In this document: piece by piece, positions 8,772-19,028 of the stretch
How the letters are laid out: each line of letters begins with the position of its first letter
How positions within the stretch are numbered: the first letter of the stretch is position 1
Assembly (NCBI RefSeq): GCF_013009075.1
Contig: NZ_CP053108.1
Location: 2,604,001-2,668,000 of the forward strand
Source: Halomonas sp. TA22
GTDB lineage: Bacteria; Pseudomonadota; Gammaproteobacteria; Pseudomonadales; Halomonadaceae
Direction of reading: 5' to 3'
DNA: 64,000 nt
Made by a program: the position numbers and the translations under genes
The notes under the pieces: model-generated
Told to the model about the DNA's origin: nothing
Database searches by the model: none
The model's input: the letters and a program-made list of their open reading frames with translations, nothing else

Positions 8772-8936
8772 ATGTCCGACCGTTACGCTTTCACCGCCCC
8801 GCAGCCTGTCGCCACCTACTATACCGGCGATGTCTATTGGCGATTTAGCGTCATCCGGTCGGCTCAATCCGCCACCTCCGGCCGGGAGATCATCGGTGGC
8901 ACACCTATCCGATGTTCGACATCCTGCCCGAGGTAA
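8772..8936 (+). CDS. Aromatic-rich leader peptide 2 of aroG (54 residues)
   Basis: Translates as MSDRYAFTAPQPVATYYTGD... followed by VYWRFSVIRS. It has seven aromatic residues in the first 25 codons (Y5, F7, Y16, Y17, Y22, W23, F25). TAGGAGAG lies immediately upstream of the ATG at 8772. It starts just after the attenuator terminator, and its TAA (8934-8936) is four bases before the aroG ATG, while the AGG likely to serve aroG lies inside its last codons. The Tyr-Trp-(Arg)-Phe cluster resembles leader 1, including a shared TATTGG...TTTAGCG at DNA level. I read it as a second control ORF translationally coupled to aroG. It could instead be a small functional peptide. Confidence 0.65.
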   Translation: MSDRYAFTAPQPVATYYTGDVYWRFSVIRSAQSATSGREIIGGTPIRCSTSCPR

Positions 8937-8940
8937 CAGC

Positions 8941-10014
8941 ATGAATGCGCCACTAACCCTACTCGACGCCCCCCCTTCGACCGCCGAGTCGGCTCGTCTC
9001 GATAGTGAACAGATACCTCTTCCCACGCCGCGTGAGCTTGCCGAGCGTTTTCCGCTGGATGAGGTGATGTATCAACGCGTCGCCCGGCAGCGCCAGGCCA
9101 TTCAGGCCATTCTCGATGGGCACGACGACCGCCTGCTGGTCGTTGCCGGCCCCTGCTCCATACACGCCCCCGAGGCGGCGCTTACCTATGCCGAACGCCT
9201 GGTCGAGCTCGCCTCGAGGGTCGAGGATAGGCTGCTGCTGGTGATGCGCGTCTATGTCGAGAAGCCGCGTACCACCATTGGCTGGAAAGGCCTCGCCTAC
9301 GACCCGCGCCTGGATGGCAGCGACGACATGGCACATGGCCTGGCGGTGTCACGCAAGCTGATGCGGGACGTCGTGGCGCTAGGCCTACCGGTGGCAAGCG
9401 AACTGTTGCAGCCGATGGTGGCCCCCTACCTGGAGGATCTGCTCTCCTGGACGGCGATCGGTGCGCGTACCACCGAGTCACAGATCCATCGGGAGCTGGT
9501 CAGTGGCCTGGGCGCTGTGGTGGGCTTCAAGAACGGTACCGACGGTGGGGTCGAGATTGCCCTGGATGCCATGCGCGCCAGTGCGCATCCGCACCGCCAC
9601 ATTGCCCTCGGCGCCGATGGCCAGCCGGTGATGCGCTCCACGCCCGGCAATCCGCATACTCATGTCGTGCTGCGTGGCGGCCATGGCGCGCCCAACTATC
9701 AGGCCCCTGCGGTGGCGGCCTGTCGCCGTGCACTGATCGAGGCTGGCCTGGCGCCGCGTATCATGGTCGACTGCAGCCATGCCAATTCGCGCAAGGACCA
9801 TCGACGCCAGGAAACGGTGCTGCTAGACGTGCTGGCCCAGCGACTGGCCGGCGATACCAGCCTGATGGGGGTGATGCTCGAGAGTCATCTGCACGAGGGG
9901 CGGCAGGCCCTCGATGCCGCCACGCTGCGCCATGGGGTGTCGATTACCGATGCCTGTATCGGCTGGGAGCAGACCGAGGCGTTATTGGATCATATCGCTG
10001 TCCGGCTGCGCTGA
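8941..10014 (+). CDS. aroG: 3-deoxy-7-phosphoheptulonate synthase (DAHP synthase, class I)
   Basis: Condenses phosphoenolpyruvate and erythrose 4-phosphate, the entry step of the shikimate pathway, in the cytoplasm. 357 residues, typical of the E. coli AroF/G/H type. Seen: VVAGPCSIHAPEAAL, KPRTTIGWKGL, GARTTESQIHREL, GFKNGTDGGVEIALDAM and the metal/phosphate-site region VDCSHANSRKDHRRQ. The N-terminus used for feedback inhibition is present. Which aromatic amino acid inhibits it cannot be read by eye, so the symbol denotes the family. Expression is very likely attenuated through the tandem leader ORFs upstream. A frame open upstream to 8830 is only read-through of the leader region; the ATG at 8941 fits the family start. 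Confidence 0.93.
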   Translation: MNAPLTLLDAPPSTAESARLDSEQIPLPTPRELAERFPLDEVMYQRVARQRQAIQAILDGHDDRLLVVAGPCSIHAPEAALTYAERLVELASRVEDRLLLVMRVYVEKPRTTIGWKGLAYDPRLDGSDDMAHGLAVSRKLMRDVVALGLPVASELLQPMVAPYLEDLLSWTAIGARTTESQIHRELVSGLGAVVGFKNGTDGGVEIALDAMRASAHPHRHIALGADGQPVMRSTPGNPHTHVVLRGGHGAPNYQAPAVAACRRALIEAGLAPRIMVDCSHANSRKDHRRQETVLLDVLAQRLAGDTSLMGVMLESHLHEGRQALDAATLRHGVSITDACIGWEQTEALLDHIAVRLR

Positions 10015-10086
10015 TTTACCCAAGGGCGGGTTCACGGGATAATCGAACCATGTCGACACCCGCCCCGAACGCAAGGATGACTCGTT

Positions 10087-10599
10087 GTGACGTTCCGCTT
10101 CGAAACGCATGATCCCGAGATTTACCGTCGCAAGGCGCGCCTGATCAGCATCGCCATGGCGGCGCAGCTGATCGTTTTCGGTCTGCTGTTTTCGCAGCTG
10201 TTGACCGCCACCTTCGGTTCGAGCTTCTGGCTCAATGCACTGGGGGTGCTGCTGGGGCTGGTCGTCACCAGCCTGACCTTCGCGGTGTTGAGGGAGCGTC
10301 CCTGGATGCGCGAGATGCGCTATGTCTGGCAGCTCAAACATCATCTCTCCCAGGTCAGCAGCTATCTGTCGACGCTGCGCCAGGCGGTCAAGGAGGACAA
10401 CCCCAATGCGCTGGGTATCCTGAGCTTCTACCACCAAGGCATGGCGCAACTGGCCGAACTCAACGGTCGCACCACCGACGACGATGCCGAACGGCTCGCC
10501 GAGCGGCTCGAGGTGCGCAAGCGCCGCGAGGAGAAAGGGCTGCCGGAAGAGGTCGACCATTACGACCCACAGGATCTGCGCGCCTTCAAGCGCGGCTAG
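10087..10599 (+). CDS. DUF3087-type membrane protein
   Basis: 170 residues with a GTG start preceded by AAGGA. Two adjacent hydrophobic segments (about residues 20-40 and 47-66) are followed by a cytoplasmic-looking helical region with many charged residues and a C-terminal acidic/basic tail (DHYDPQDLRAFKRG). The family matches, from memory, the DUF3087 proteins of pseudomonads and halomonads; function unknown. It is 72 nt after aroG on the same strand and converges with ppk 8 nt later. No signal peptide or catalytic motif was seen. Confidence 0.75.
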   Translation: MTFRFETHDPEIYRRKARLISIAMAAQLIVFGLLFSQLLTATFGSSFWLNALGVLLGLVVTSLTFAVLRERPWMREMRYVWQLKHHLSQVSSYLSTLRQAVKEDNPNALGILSFYHQGMAQLAELNGRTTDDDAERLAERLEVRKRREEKGLPEEVDHYDPQDLRAFKRG

Positions 10600-10607
10600 T
10601 CACTCGC

Positions 10608-12800
10608 TTACGGCTTGGCGGCATAGGCGTATAGCAGCGTCTCCTGGGCACTGATCGGTGCGCCCTGCGCTGCCTGCTTGAGATAGCTGCCATCCGGCTG
10701 GAGGTGCCAGCTCTGGCAGTTGTCGACCAGATAGGTCTCCAGGTCCTTGCGTATCCGTGCCGCCAGCTTCCTGTCGAGCAGCGGAAAGCAGGTCTCCACG
10801 CGATGCAGCATGTTGCGCTCCATGAAGTCTGCGCTCGAAGCCCACACTTCCTCCTTGCCATCGTTATGGAAGTAGAAGACCCGGCTATGCTCGAGAAAGC
10901 GTCCGATGATCGAGCGCACCCGAATGTTCTCCGAGACGCCTGCAATACCTGGCCGCAGGCAGCACATGCCGCGAATGATCAGATCGCACTCCACGCCGGC
11001 CCGAGAGGCGCGGTAGAGTGCGCGGATCAGCCTCGGCTCGGTCAGCGAGTTGCACTTGATGATCAGATGGGCACGCTTGCCCTGTTCGGCATGGCTCGCT
11101 TCACGATCGATCATCGCCAGCATTCGATCATGTAGCGTGAAGGGAGCATGCAGCAGGGTCTCGATACGCCGTGCCTTACCCATTCCCGAAAGCTGCTGAA
11201 AGACCTTGTGTACCTCCTCGCAGAGCGTCTGGTTGGCGGTGAGCAGGCTGTAGTCGGTATACACCCTGGCGGTCTTGGAGTGGTAGTTGCCGGTGCCCAG
11301 GTGGGCGTAGTCGCGCAGCTTGCCGCGTTCGCGACGTACGATGTGCACCATCTTGGCATGGGTCTTGTAGGCCATCACTCCATAGATGACGATCGCCCCG
11401 GCCTCCTGCAGGCGCGAGGCGAGCTGCAGGTTGTCGGCTTCGTCGAAGCGTGCCCGCAGCTCGACTACCACCGTTACCTCCTTGCCGCTGCGTGCGGCGT
11501 CGACCAGTGCCGAGACGATCGGTGAGTCGGCGCCGGTGCGATAGAGCGTCTGCTTGATGGCCAGCACCGCTGGATCACGTGCCGCTTCGGCGAGGAGTTC
11601 CTCGACCGGGGCGAAGGATTGGAATGGATGGTGGAGCAGGATGTCGCCATTGGCGATCACGTCGAATAGGCAGACGCCCTTGCGGATCGCCTTGGGCAGG
11701 CCGGCAACGAAGGGCCGATAACGCAGCTCGGGGCGATTGACGTCGGCCAGTACCGCCATCAGCCGGGTCAGGTTGACTGGCCCCCGCACGCGGTAGAGAT
11801 CCTGCTCATCGAGCTCGAACTGTTTGAGCAGAAAGGTGGCAAGCTCCTCGGGACAGTCATCGGCGACCTCAAGGCGCACGCCCTTGCCGTAGCGCCGTGC
11901 CAGCAGCTCGCCACGCAGTGCCGAGGCAAGATCGGAGACCTCGCCGGTGTCCACTGCCATGTCGGCGTTGCGCGTCAGGCGAAACTGGTAGCAACCACAT
12001 ACCGCCATGCCGGGGAACACCTCCTCGGCATGGGCGTGGATGATCGAGGAGAGAAACACATATTCATCGAAACCCGTCTCGCAGCAGTGGCCGGGCAGGG
12101 CGATCAGGCGTGGCAACGAGCGTGGTGCCGGCAGGATTGCCAATCCCCCCTCGCGGCCGAAGGCGTCGCGCCCCTCGAGCTGGACGATGAAGTTGAGGCT
12201 CTTGTTGACCAGCCGCGGGAAGGGGTGCGAAGGGTCCAAGCCGATGGGGCTGATCACCGGCATGATCTCGTTGTCGAAATAGTCGCGCACCCAAGTCTGC
12301 TGGTCCGACGTCCACTGCTCGCGGCGCCTGACGCGCAGACGCTGCTCCTCAAGGGCGGGAATCAACTCCACGTTGAGTATGCGGTACTGACGCTCGACCT
12401 GAAGATGGGTAAGGCGGGAGATTTCGTCGAGTATCTGGCGTGGCAGACGGCCGTCATCGCCGCTGTCGTCGCGGCCCAATGCATGGCGGTGCTTGAGCCC
12501 TGCCACGCGTATCTCGAAGAACTCATCCAAGTTGGAGGAGAAGATCAGCAGGAAGAACAACCTGTCGAGCAGAGGATGCGAGGCATCGAGAGCCTGTTCG
12601 AGTACCCGGACATTGAACTGCAGATGGCTCAGCTCGCGATTGAAGTAGAGCGCTGGGTCGTCGAGGTCGGCATCGGGCGGGGCCTTGGGATGAAGGCCGC
12701 TGCGGGTGTGGTTGACCCGCAGCGGAACGATCTCGCTGCTGCCCGTGTCGGAAGGCTCCAGCGCCTCCCCCCGCGACGACTGACCGTATGACGCTTCCAT
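10608..12800 (-). CDS. ppk1: Polyphosphate kinase 1
   Basis: Membrane-associated enzyme that makes polyphosphate from ATP reversibly. 730 residues. Seen: N-terminal domain with YFNRELSHLQFNVRVLEQA and IFSSNLDEFFEIRVAGL, and the two PLD-like catalytic domains with VVVELRARFDEADNLQLA, the HLGTGNYHSKTARVYTDYSL segment whose histidine is expected to carry the phosphate, and IIGRFLEHSRVFYF near the end. An N-terminal extension of about 45 residues precedes the conserved domain, so a shorter start is possible. It lies just downstream of hemB (41 nt gap) on the same strand. Ppx, its antagonist, is encoded about 7 kb to the left. Confidence 0.95.
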   Translation of the reverse strand: MEASYGQSSRGEALEPSDTGSSEIVPLRVNHTRSGLHPKAPPDADLDDPALYFNRELSHLQFNVRVLEQALDASHPLLDRLFFLLIFSSNLDEFFEIRVAGLKHRHALGRDDSGDDGRLPRQILDEISRLTHLQVERQYRILNVELIPALEEQRLRVRRREQWTSDQQTWVRDYFDNEIMPVISPIGLDPSHPFPRLVNKSLNFIVQLEGRDAFGREGGLAILPAPRSLPRLIALPGHCCETGFDEYVFLSSIIHAHAEEVFPGMAVCGCYQFRLTRNADMAVDTGEVSDLASALRGELLARRYGKGVRLEVADDCPEELATFLLKQFELDEQDLYRVRGPVNLTRLMAVLADVNRPELRYRPFVAGLPKAIRKGVCLFDVIANGDILLHHPFQSFAPVEELLAEAARDPAVLAIKQTLYRTGADSPIVSALVDAARSGKEVTVVVELRARFDEADNLQLASRLQEAGAIVIYGVMAYKTHAKMVHIVRRERGKLRDYAHLGTGNYHSKTARVYTDYSLLTANQTLCEEVHKVFQQLSGMGKARRIETLLHAPFTLHDRMLAMIDREASHAEQGKRAHLIIKCNSLTEPRLIRALYRASRAGVECDLIIRGMCCLRPGIAGVSENIRVRSIIGRFLEHSRVFYFHNDGKEEVWASSADFMERNMLHRVETCFPLLDRKLAARIRKDLETYLVDNCQSWHLQPDGSYLKQAAQGAPISAQETLLYAYAAKP

Positions 12801-12841
12801 TTCGCCTCCATGAGAGTCAACGGAAGGTCATGCCCTCCGGC

Positions 12842-14026
<1,185 letters not shown>

Positions 14027-14092
14027 TCAAGGGAGTCACTAGAGTATGGGATTACCTGGGGCGCGCTGCGTCAGGCATTCGAGGAGAACTGC

Positions 14093-14755
14093 ATGAGCAA
14101 ACAGGTGGCGATCATATTGTCGGGCTGCGGGGTGCAGGATGGCGCGGAGATATACGAGAGTACCCTGGCCTTCTTGCGTCTCGACCAGTTGGGGATCGGT
14201 TACCGCTGCTTCGCACCGGACATCGCCCAGGCGGGGGTCGTCAATCATCTTACCGGGGAAGCCGCCGAGTCGGATAATCGTAACGTGCTGACCGAGTCGG
14301 CGCGTCTGGCGCGTGGCGAGATCGACGCTCTCGAGGCGCTCGATCCTGACGTGTTCGATGCGCTGCTGCTGCCCGGCGGTTTTGGCGTGGCCAGGAATCT
14401 CTCCAACTTCGCTGAAGCGGGCGTCGAGATGGAGGTGCTGCCGCTGTTGAAGGAGAAGGTGCTGGCCTTCCACCAGGTGGGCAAGCCGCTTGGCCTGATG
14501 TGCATCGCCCCGGTGCTGGTGCCGCGCCTGCTGGGGTCGGGCATTCCCGTGACCATCGGTCACGACCCGGCGATTTCCGGGGTGATCAGCGCCATGGGTG
14601 GGCTGCACCGCAGCTGTAAGGTCGACGATATCATCGTCGATTTCGAGAACAAGGTCGTCACCACGCCGGCCTACATGTTGGCAGAGCGCATCAGTGATGC
14701 CGCCAAGGGCATCTTCAAGCTGGTCGACAAGCTCGATGAGCTGAGCAACGACTAG
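14093..14755 (+). CDS. elbB: ElbB/YajL-like glyoxalase (isoprenoid biosynthesis protein ElbB)
   Basis: 220-residue protein of the DJ-1/PfpI class I amidotransferase-like superfamily; ElbB of E. coli is reported to have weak glyoxalase activity and was linked to isoprenoid production. Seen: VAIILSGCGVQDGAEIYES at the N-terminus, a nucleophile-elbow region LGLMCIAPVLVPRLL with the conserved cysteine, and DFENKVVTTPAYML near the end. GAGGAG precedes the ATG. It is a single-gene unit, divergent from hemB and ending at a bidirectional terminator shared with tatC. Physiological role is uncertain. Confidence 0.9.
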   Translation: MSKQVAIILSGCGVQDGAEIYESTLAFLRLDQLGIGYRCFAPDIAQAGVVNHLTGEAAESDNRNVLTESARLARGEIDALEALDPDVFDALLLPGGFGVARNLSNFAEAGVEMEVLPLLKEKVLAFHQVGKPLGLMCIAPVLVPRLLGSGIPVTIGHDPAISGVISAMGGLHRSCKVDDIIVDFENKVVTTPAYMLAERISDAAKGIFKLVDKLDELSND

Positions 14756-14780
14756 ACGCAAGCGCCAGCGAGCAACAAGA

Positions 14781-14807
14781 AAAACCCGCCAGCATGGCGG
14801 GTTTTTT
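14781..14807. terminator. Bidirectional terminator between elbB and tatC
   Basis: AAAACCCGCC (14781-14790), loop AGCAT, GGCGGGTTTT (14796-14805), with T-runs on both strands. It ends elbB rightwards and the tat operon leftwards. Confidence 0.9.
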
Positions 14808-14825
14808 CGGCCATGACGGTGCGCT

Positions 14826-15620
14826 TCAGTGGCGTTCGGTCTCGCCGCGCGAGGCGTTGTTGTTCTCATCGTCGGCACGCTTGCGACGAACCAGGCGGCC
14901 GAACAGGATGCCGACTTCGTAGAGCAGGTACATGGGCACGGCCAGCAGACTCTGGGAGATGATGTCCGGCGGCGTCAGCAGCATGCCGATGACGAAGCAG
15001 CCGAGAATGACATAGGGACGCTTCTTGGTCAGACTGTCGACTGTGGTGATGCCGGTGAAGATCAGCAGGAAGGTGGCGATGGGAATCTCGAAGGCGACGC
15101 CGAAGGCGAAGAACAGCTTGAGCACGAAATTCAGGTACTGGTTGATATCGGTCATCACCGCCACGTTCTCGGGCCCGGTCTGGGTGAAGAACTGGAACAG
15201 CAGCGGGAAGACGACGTAGTAGGCGAAGGCCGCGCCGCCATAGAACAGCAGTACGCTGGAGGCGAGCAGCGGGATGGCCAGGCTCTTCTCGTTGTCGTAG
15301 AGCCCCGGTGCGATGAAGGCCCAGGCTTGGTGCAGTACGAAGGGCACGGCGATGAAGACCGCCACCACCAGGGTCAGCTTGAAGGGTGCCAGGAACGGCG
15401 AGGCGACCTCGGTGGCGATCATCTGGGAGCCGGCGGGCAGCAGCCCCATCAGCGGCTGGGCCACGAAGGTATAGATCTCGTTGGCGAAGGGGTAGAGGCA
15501 CAGAAAGATCACCAAGATCGCCACGACGCTGCGCATCAACCGCGAGCGCAGCTCGATGAGATGCTCGATCAAGGGCGCCTGGGCCATGTTCTGGTTGTCG
15601 CGAGGTGAATCGTCGCTCAT
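14826..15620 (-). CDS. tatC: Sec-independent protein translocase subunit TatC
   Basis: Receptor component of the twin-arginine translocon in the inner membrane; binds the RR signal peptide with TatB. 264 residues with six hydrophobic spans. Seen: the N-terminal HLIELRSRLMRSVV, the first periplasmic loop with PLMGLLPAGSQMIATEVASP, and FGVAFEIPIATFLL, all typical of TatC. The ATG overlaps the tatB stop by four bases. The C-terminal tail is charged and cytoplasmic. It is the last gene of the hisE-tatABC group. Confidence 0.97.
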   Translation of the reverse strand: MSDDSPRDNQNMAQAPLIEHLIELRSRLMRSVVAILVIFLCLYPFANEIYTFVAQPLMGLLPAGSQMIATEVASPFLAPFKLTLVVAVFIAVPFVLHQAWAFIAPGLYDNEKSLAIPLLASSVLLFYGGAAFAYYVVFPLLFQFFTQTGPENVAVMTDINQYLNFVLKLFFAFGVAFEIPIATFLLIFTGITTVDSLTKKRPYVILGCFVIGMLLTPPDIISQSLLAVPMYLLYEVGILFGRLVRRKRADDENNNASRGETERH

Positions 15621-16111
15621 CGGGAGGTGGAGTCCTTGTCGCTGGGCGGCGCAGCGCCATCTGACGTGTCGCTATCGGCAGTCGAATCGCGCTCCGCCTT
15701 GCGCTCAAGCGCCTGGTCCAGACGGCTGGTGGCGGACGCAGGCGGCGTGGCGGCAGGCTCCTGGGAAAGTCGCTGATCGGCCGGGGGCGTCTCCTGGACA
15801 GCCTGGCCGGACGCCGCCTCTGAGGAGGGTTCGGCGGATGCCTTGCGCTCCGGCTCGGCGATACTCTCCACGTCACGCTTGACCTTGTTCAAGCTCTCGT
15901 CGAGTTTCTTCTGCTGCTCATTGAGCTTTTGGCGCAACTCCTCCGCCTCGAGCTGGGAGGTGATCTCGCGCTGCATCCCGGAGACTGTACGTTTGATCTT
16001 GCCGATCCACAGCCCCGCGGTGCGCGCCGCCTTGGGCAGGCGCTCGGGGCCCAGCACCAGAAGGCCCACCACACCGATGATCAACAGTTCGAGAAAGCCG
16101 ATATCAAACAT
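15617..16111 (-). CDS. tatB: Sec-independent protein translocase subunit TatB
   Basis: One N-terminal membrane span (MFDIGFLELLIIGVVGLLVL), the GPERLP hinge, then an amphipathic helix and a long charged, Pro/Ser/Ala-rich tail, 164 residues in total. With TatC it recognises folded, cofactor-bearing precursors. The ATG at 16111 is chosen over a TTG two codons upstream because TatB proteins start MFDIG. It begins right after the tatA stop and overlaps tatC by four bases. The tail is repetitive and low-complexity, as usual for TatB. Confidence 0.95.
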   Translation of the reverse strand: MFDIGFLELLIIGVVGLLVLGPERLPKAARTAGLWIGKIKRTVSGMQREITSQLEAEELRQKLNEQQKKLDESLNKVKRDVESIAEPERKASAEPSSEAASGQAVQETPPADQRLSQEPAATPPASATSRLDQALERKAERDSTADSDTSDGAAPPSDKDSTSR

Positions 16112-16117
16112 GGGCAA

Positions 16118-16375
16118 TTACTTGCGCTCGTCGTGATCTTCGACCTTGCGTTCGGCCTTCACGTCGTAGGTGTTGCCCGGTTCGTCATGCTCGACACGCG
16201 GCTTCACGGCCTCCTTGTCGCCGTTCTCCTTCTCCTCCTCGTGCATCGCCTTCTTGAAGCCCTTGACCGCGCCGCCTAGGTCGCCGCCCACGTTGCGCAG
16301 CTTCTTGGTGCCAAAAATCAGGATGATGATGCCCAACACGATCAACAACTGCCAGATACTGATGCCACCTAACAT
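16118..16375 (-). CDS. tatA: Sec-independent protein translocase subunit TatA
   Basis: Pore- or thinning-forming subunit of the Tat translocon. 85 residues: a membrane span in [17 protein letters not shown], the [14 protein letters not shown] hinge and amphipathic helix, and a highly charged tail. The FGTKK motif and the glycine after the span distinguish it from TatB. First of three contiguous tat genes, 35 nt after hisE. Confidence 0.96.
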   Translation of the reverse strand: MLGGISIWQLLIVLGIIILIFGTKKLRNVGGDLGGAVKGFKKAMHEEEKENGDKEAVKPRVEHDEPGNTYDVKAERKVEDHDERK

Positions 16376-16410
16376 AATGAATCTCCGATCTTGCTAAAAT
16401 GAGTCTTGAG

Positions 16411-16752
16411 TCAGGGCGTCGGCGTGCGGGAGGCCTTTTCATCCAGCCCGGAGGTGCCGAAGCGGCGAGACAGTTCATCAAGTACTGCCTGGTGGTCGAT
16501 GCCCAGATGCGACAGCATCACCATGCTATGAAACCACAGGTCGGCGGTTTCGGCGACAAGCGCTTGGCGCTGCGCCTCGCTGCCATGCTCGGCGTCCTTC
16601 GCCGCCAGCAGGGTCTCGGTGGCCTCCTCGCCCAGTTTTTCGAGCACCTTGTTGAGTCCCTTGTGGTGCAGCGATGCCACATAGGAACTCGAGGGCTTGG
16701 CATCACGCCGTTCGGCGAGCACTTCGGAGAGCCGATTGAGAATCTCGCTCAT
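16411..16752 (-). CDS. hisE: Phosphoribosyl-ATP pyrophosphatase
   Basis: Second step of histidine synthesis: hydrolyses phosphoribosyl-ATP to phosphoribosyl-AMP. 113 residues, all-alpha MazG-like fold, with [15 protein letters not shown] carrying the metal-binding glutamates and [15 protein letters not shown]. In Pseudomonas hisI lies immediately upstream between ubiB and hisE; here the gap to ubiB is 33 nt and hisI is absent, so the next enzyme must be encoded elsewhere. Located between ubiB and tatA on the same strand. Confidence 0.94.
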   Translation of the reverse strand: MSEILNRLSEVLAERRDAKPSSSYVASLHHKGLNKVLEKLGEEATETLLAAKDAEHGSEAQRQALVAETADLWFHSMVMLSHLGIDHQAVLDELSRRFGTSGLDEKASRTPTP

Positions 16753-16785
16753 TGATCATCATCCTCTATCGGGTGAGTCCTTGGG

Positions 16786-18408
16786 TCAATTCCAGGCCAG
16801 CAGCAGGATGCCCAGCGCAGCGGCGACCAGTACCGGCCAGGGCTGCTGGGCGGCCCAGTTGAACAGGGGTTGCCAGGCCAGCGCCAGGGCCAGCAGCAGC
16901 AGCGCGAAGCGCAGACGGCGTCCGCCGCGGGTGAGGCGCGTCAGCTGGCGATCGACGCCGACCAGCGAGTCGGCCTGGCGCTTCATCTGCTTCTGCTCGT
17001 GATCGACCTTGGTGAGGGCGTGATGCATCAACCCTGGCAGCTCCGGCAGCTGGCGAGAGAGCTCCGGGGCCTGTCGCTTGAGCGACTCCCACAGTCCGCT
17101 GGGGCCGGAGCGCTCCTTCATCCACTCCTCGAGGTAGGGCCTGGCGGTACTCCAGAGATCGAGGTCGGGATGCAACTGGCGCCCCAGACCTTCGATATTG
17201 AGCAGCGTCTTCTGCAGCAGCACCAGCTGCGGCTGGACTTCCATATTGAAGCGCCGGGCGGTCTGGAACAGCCCCAGCAGTACCTGGCCGAAGGAGATGT
17301 CCTTGAGCGGCTTTTCGAGGATAGGTTCGCAGACGGTGCGGATGGCGGCGGCGAACTCGTTGGCACGGGTGCCTTCCCCGACCCAGCCCGACTCGATGTG
17401 CAGTGCGGCGACCTCGTAGTAATCCTGGTGGAAGAAGGCCAGCAGGTTGCGGGCCAGATAGTCCTGATCCTCGCGGGTCAGGCTGCCGACGATCCCGCAG
17501 TCGATAGCGATGTACTTGGGATCGCCGGGGTTCTCAAGCGAGACGAAGATGTTGCCGGGGTGCATGTCGGCATGGAAGAAGTTGTCACGAAATACCTGGG
17601 TGAAGAAGATCTCCACCCCGCGCTCGGCAAGTTTCTTGAGATCGGTGCCCTGAGCCCTCAGGGCCTCGATATCGGCCACCGGTATGCCGCGAATCCGCTC
17701 CTGGACCATGACGCGGCGGCGCGTCAGCGGCCAGTGAATGGCGGGCACCTGAAGCAGTGTCGAGTGCTTGAAATTGCGTTTGAGCTGGGAGGTGTTGGCT
17801 GCTTCCTTGCGCAGGTCGAGCTCGTCGAACAGCGTCGATTCGTAGTCGGCCACCACCTCCACCGGGCGCAGACGGCGCGCTTCAGGAATGCGCTGCAACA
17901 GATGCGCGACACGATACATCAGCGCCATGTCCTGACGCATCACCCGGTCGATGGCGGGTCGGGTGATCTTGACCACTACATCCTCGCCGCTGTGCAGACG
18001 CGCCGAGTGCACTTGGGCGATCGACGCCGAGGCGAGCGGGTTCCGGTCGAACTCGGCGAACGCCATCTCGAGGCTCATCTCGAGCTCCGATTCGACCAGC
18101 GCCACGGCGGCATTGCCGGGGAAGGGCGGCACCTGATCCTGGAGGCGCTTGAGCTCGTCGGCGATATCGGGCGGCAGCAGGTCGCGGCGGGTGGAGAGCA
18201 TCTGGCCAAACTTGATGAATACCGGCCCCAACGACTCCAGGGCCAGGCGTAGCCGCGCGCCCTGCGAGCGCTTGCCGATAGGCAGGATGCGCAGCGGCGA
18301 GAGGATGAACACCAGCCTCAGTAGCCAGGGCAGGCGCGCCAGCGGCAGCAGGGTATCCAGGCGGTAGCGCGTCACCACCCAGAAGATGCGCAGTAGCCGC
18401 AGACTCAT
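16786..18408 (-). CDS. ubiB: Ubiquinone biosynthesis atypical kinase/ATPase UbiB
   Basis: ABC1/ADCK-type protein kinase-like ATPase needed for ubiquinone synthesis, anchored to the inner membrane. 540 residues. Seen: [20 protein letters not shown] with the KxGQ motif typical of the family, [13 protein letters not shown] (the alanine-rich loop replacing the glycine-rich loop), VVVKITRP with the invariant lysine, [12 protein letters not shown] as catalytic loop and AIDCGIVGS as the metal motif, then two C-terminal membrane spans (about residues 490-538). The ATG at 18408 overlaps the ubiJ stop (ATGA); the frame is open further upstream but that part lies inside ubiJ. Confidence 0.95.
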   Translation of the reverse strand: MSLRLLRIFWVVTRYRLDTLLPLARLPWLLRLVFILSPLRILPIGKRSQGARLRLALESLGPVFIKFGQMLSTRRDLLPPDIADELKRLQDQVPPFPGNAAVALVESELEMSLEMAFAEFDRNPLASASIAQVHSARLHSGEDVVVKITRPAIDRVMRQDMALMYRVAHLLQRIPEARRLRPVEVVADYESTLFDELDLRKEAANTSQLKRNFKHSTLLQVPAIHWPLTRRRVMVQERIRGIPVADIEALRAQGTDLKKLAERGVEIFFTQVFRDNFFHADMHPGNIFVSLENPGDPKYIAIDCGIVGSLTREDQDYLARNLLAFFHQDYYEVAALHIESGWVGEGTRANEFAAAIRTVCEPILEKPLKDISFGQVLLGLFQTARRFNMEVQPQLVLLQKTLLNIEGLGRQLHPDLDLWSTARPYLEEWMKERSGPSGLWESLKRQAPELSRQLPELPGLMHHALTKVDHEQKQMKRQADSLVGVDRQLTRLTRGGRRLRFALLLLALALAWQPLFNWAAQQPWPVLVAAALGILLLAWN

Positions 18409-19028
18409 CGGGACGTCTCCTCGTTGATCAGACGCCGTAGCCGGGCGAGTCTCGCCTCCAGGCGGTCGGTGGCGACTTCCAGCTCGGTCAACAGATCGCG
18501 GGCGGTCTCGAGCTGCTGCTGGCCAGGCAGTAGCTTGGCCTCCTCGAAGACGAACTCGCTGATATCGACGCGCAGGTGCTGGCCGCTGCGACGCAGCCAC
18601 TCGGCCAGCCGTCGGCCCCTCTCGGCCACCTGATGGGCGGGGGCGCCGCCCAGCAGCGTGGCCAGCCACCCCTCCCAGTCGAGATCGAGATCCAGCAGCA
18701 GGTCGCGGGTCGCCTCCAACAGCGCGGTACGCCCGCGCACCTCCAGGCGCCCGCTCAACATCAAGCGCTCAATGGATTCACCGCTCGCCAGGGCGGCGAG
18801 GGCGCCTGTGGAGAGCGTGGCCCTGGCATCGACGTGCTTCTCATCCATGGCATCGGCCCGCTGCAGATGCAGCCCATGCTCATGGAACTGGATCAACACC
18901 TCCCTATGCGGCGTTTCCAGACATATCAACAGGCGTGAGCCGGCAAGCCTGGCCAGGCGCGCCGGCGCAGCCGGATCACGCTTCAGCAGGGTGTTGAGGG
19001 TGCGCTCCAGGCTGGCCAGCAGTATCAC
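18405..19028 (-). CDS. ubiJ: Ubiquinone biosynthesis accessory factor UbiJ
   Basis: SCP2-domain lipid-binding protein that organises the Ubi enzyme complex and binds ubiquinone intermediates. 207 residues, starting with GTG overlapping the ubiE stop (GTGA). Seen: SCP2-like N-terminal half (roughly residues 20-120) with FHEHGLHL and a repeated small/hydrophobic pattern, then a helical, coiled-coil-like C-terminus ([25 protein letters not shown] in shape). It overlaps ubiB by four bases, so ubiE, ubiJ and ubiB are translationally coupled. Confidence 0.92.
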   Translation of the reverse strand: MILLASLERTLNTLLKRDPAAPARLARLAGSRLLICLETPHREVLIQFHEHGLHLQRADAMDEKHVDARATLSTGALAALASGESIERLMLSGRLEVRGRTALLEATRDLLLDLDLDWEGWLATLLGGAPAHQVAERGRRLAEWLRRSGQHLRVDISEFVFEEAKLLPGQQQLETARDLLTELEVATDRLEARLARLRRLINEETSR

